This document shows positions 5,313-5,929 of a stretch of DNA of 5,929 bases, one piece after another (position 1 is the stretch's first letter; every line of letters starts with the position of its first letter). The notes below the pieces were generated by a model that searched no databases, was not told the DNA's origin, and worked only from the letters and a program-made list of their open reading frames with translations. The translations under genes were made by a program, and so were the position numbers. The stretch comes from Phyllobacteriaceae bacterium. Its GTDB lineage: Bacteria > Pseudomonadota > Alphaproteobacteria > Rhizobiales > Rhizobiaceae. The DNA is taken from NCBI GenBank assembly GCA_024645155.1, contig JAHEGF010000211.1:1-5929 (forward strand), read 5' to 3'.

Positions 5313-5929
5313 ATGGCATCAAGCGAAGCAGACGAGCCGCTGTTTCTCGGCATCGATACCGGCGGTACGTACACCGATGCGGTTCTGTGGTCGCAAGGGT
5401 CGGGGCTGGTTGCCAAGGCCAAGGCATTAACCACTCGCCACGACCTTTCGGAAGGCATTGCCAAAGCAGCGGGCCGGGTCATTGATGCAGCAGCAGTAAC
5501 ACCGGCGCGCATTGGCCTTGTTTCGATGTCTACGACACTTGCAACCAATGCGCTGGTCGAAGGCCATGGCGAGCACGCGGCGCTGGTCATGATCGGTTTT
5601 GATAACGCTGATATGGCAAAGGCGGGTTTGGCCGAAGCGCTTGGGTCGGACCCGCTGGTCACCTGTGACGGTGGTCATAATGTTCACGGTACACCTGCGC
5701 CTCTGGATTTGTCGCCGTTGTATAAGGCATTGCCGGATCTTGAGAAAAAGGTCGCCGCTGTGGCCGTGTGCGCCTTTTTCGCTGTTCGCAATCCGGAGCA
5801 CGAAATCGCTGCCCGAGAATTGATCCGGTCAATAACCGGGCTTCCGGTAACATGTTCGCACGAACTGTCATCGAAACTTGGCGGTCCGAAAAGGGCATTG
5901 ACGACTTTGCTCAATGCAAGACTGGTGTC
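5313..5929 (+). CDS. Hydantoinase/oxoprolinase HyuA-type N-terminal region, partial
   Basis: The first 205 codons of a gene that continues past the window end. It belongs to the hydantoinase A/5-oxoprolinase family, ATP-dependent cytoplasmic enzymes that open cyclic amides or related rings, usually with a HyuB-type partner. Visible features are the N-terminal nucleotide-binding motif FLGIDTGGTYTDAVLW (11-26), the STTLATNALVEG segment (73-84), a VAVCAFFAVRNPEHE strand and helix (150-164), and PVTCSHELSS...RALTTLLNARLV (178-205), all in the family's order. The STTLATNALVEG form is the variant I associate with a subgroup distinct from classical hydantoinases, so the substrate cannot be assigned. 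The start has a GGAAG ribosome site (5303-5307) 5 nt before the ATG, and the gene begins 33 bp after the rhodanese stop, suggesting co-transcription. Full-length family members are roughly 500-700 residues, so most of the protein, and any partner gene, is outside the window. Confidence 0.85.
   Translation, partial: MASSEADEPLFLGIDTGGTYTDAVLWSQGSGLVAKAKALTTRHDLSEGIAKAAGRVIDAAAVTPARIGLVSMSTTLATNALVEGHGEHAALVMIGFDNADMAKAGLAEALGSDPLVTCDGGHNVHGTPAPLDLSPLYKALPDLEKKVAAVAVCAFFAVRNPEHEIAARELIRSITGLPVTCSHELSSKLGGPKRALTTLLNARLV

Overview
The window looks like a chromosomal segment of an alphaproteobacterium, probably from the Hyphomicrobiales/Rhizobiales. This rests on the high GC content, on the first gene (a type of conserved hypothetical protein I associate with that group) and on a candidate PhoB box of the usual 7-4-7 layout. 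It is inference: there is no rRNA or other marker gene here. No tRNA, CRISPR array, insertion sequence or phage gene was seen.

Left part (1-2684). A plus-strand gene for a conserved hypothetical protein (47-712) converges on three minus-strand genes. These are a Popeye-like membrane protein with a cyclic-nucleotide-binding domain (867-1559), an exported DUF302 protein (1732-2229) and a small three-helix membrane protein (2277-2684). The last two look like a two-gene operon transcribed from about 2714 leftward, with the Popeye-like gene on its own promoter. Between the convergent genes lies a GC-rich stretch of about 130 bp with inverted ends. It looks like a dispersed intergenic repeat and has captured the stop codon of the first gene.

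Middle (2785-4583). A large minus-strand gene encodes an exported PhoX/DUF839-type phosphatase. It has a strong Shine-Dalgarno sequence and a textbook intrinsic terminator. The usual PhoX metal-binding motifs are recognisable, but the signal peptide looks Sec-type, not Tat-type.

Right part (4584-5929). A 243-bp divergent intergenic region holds a candidate Pho box oriented towards the phosphatase gene. On the other side are an exported single-domain rhodanese (4827-5279) and, 33 bp further on, the start of a hydantoinase/oxoprolinase HyuA-type gene that runs off the window.

Working model: the phosphatase is induced by phosphate starvation through PhoB and frees phosphate from organic esters in the periplasm. 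The divergent rhodanese-HyuA pair may handle a sulfur- or amide-containing compound, and its relation to the phosphatase is unproven. I see no clearly new multi-gene system. The most unusual points are the Sec-type PhoX, the Popeye-like sensor with an altered phosphate-binding cassette, the repeat overlapping a stop codon, and the rhodanese-HyuA pairing.
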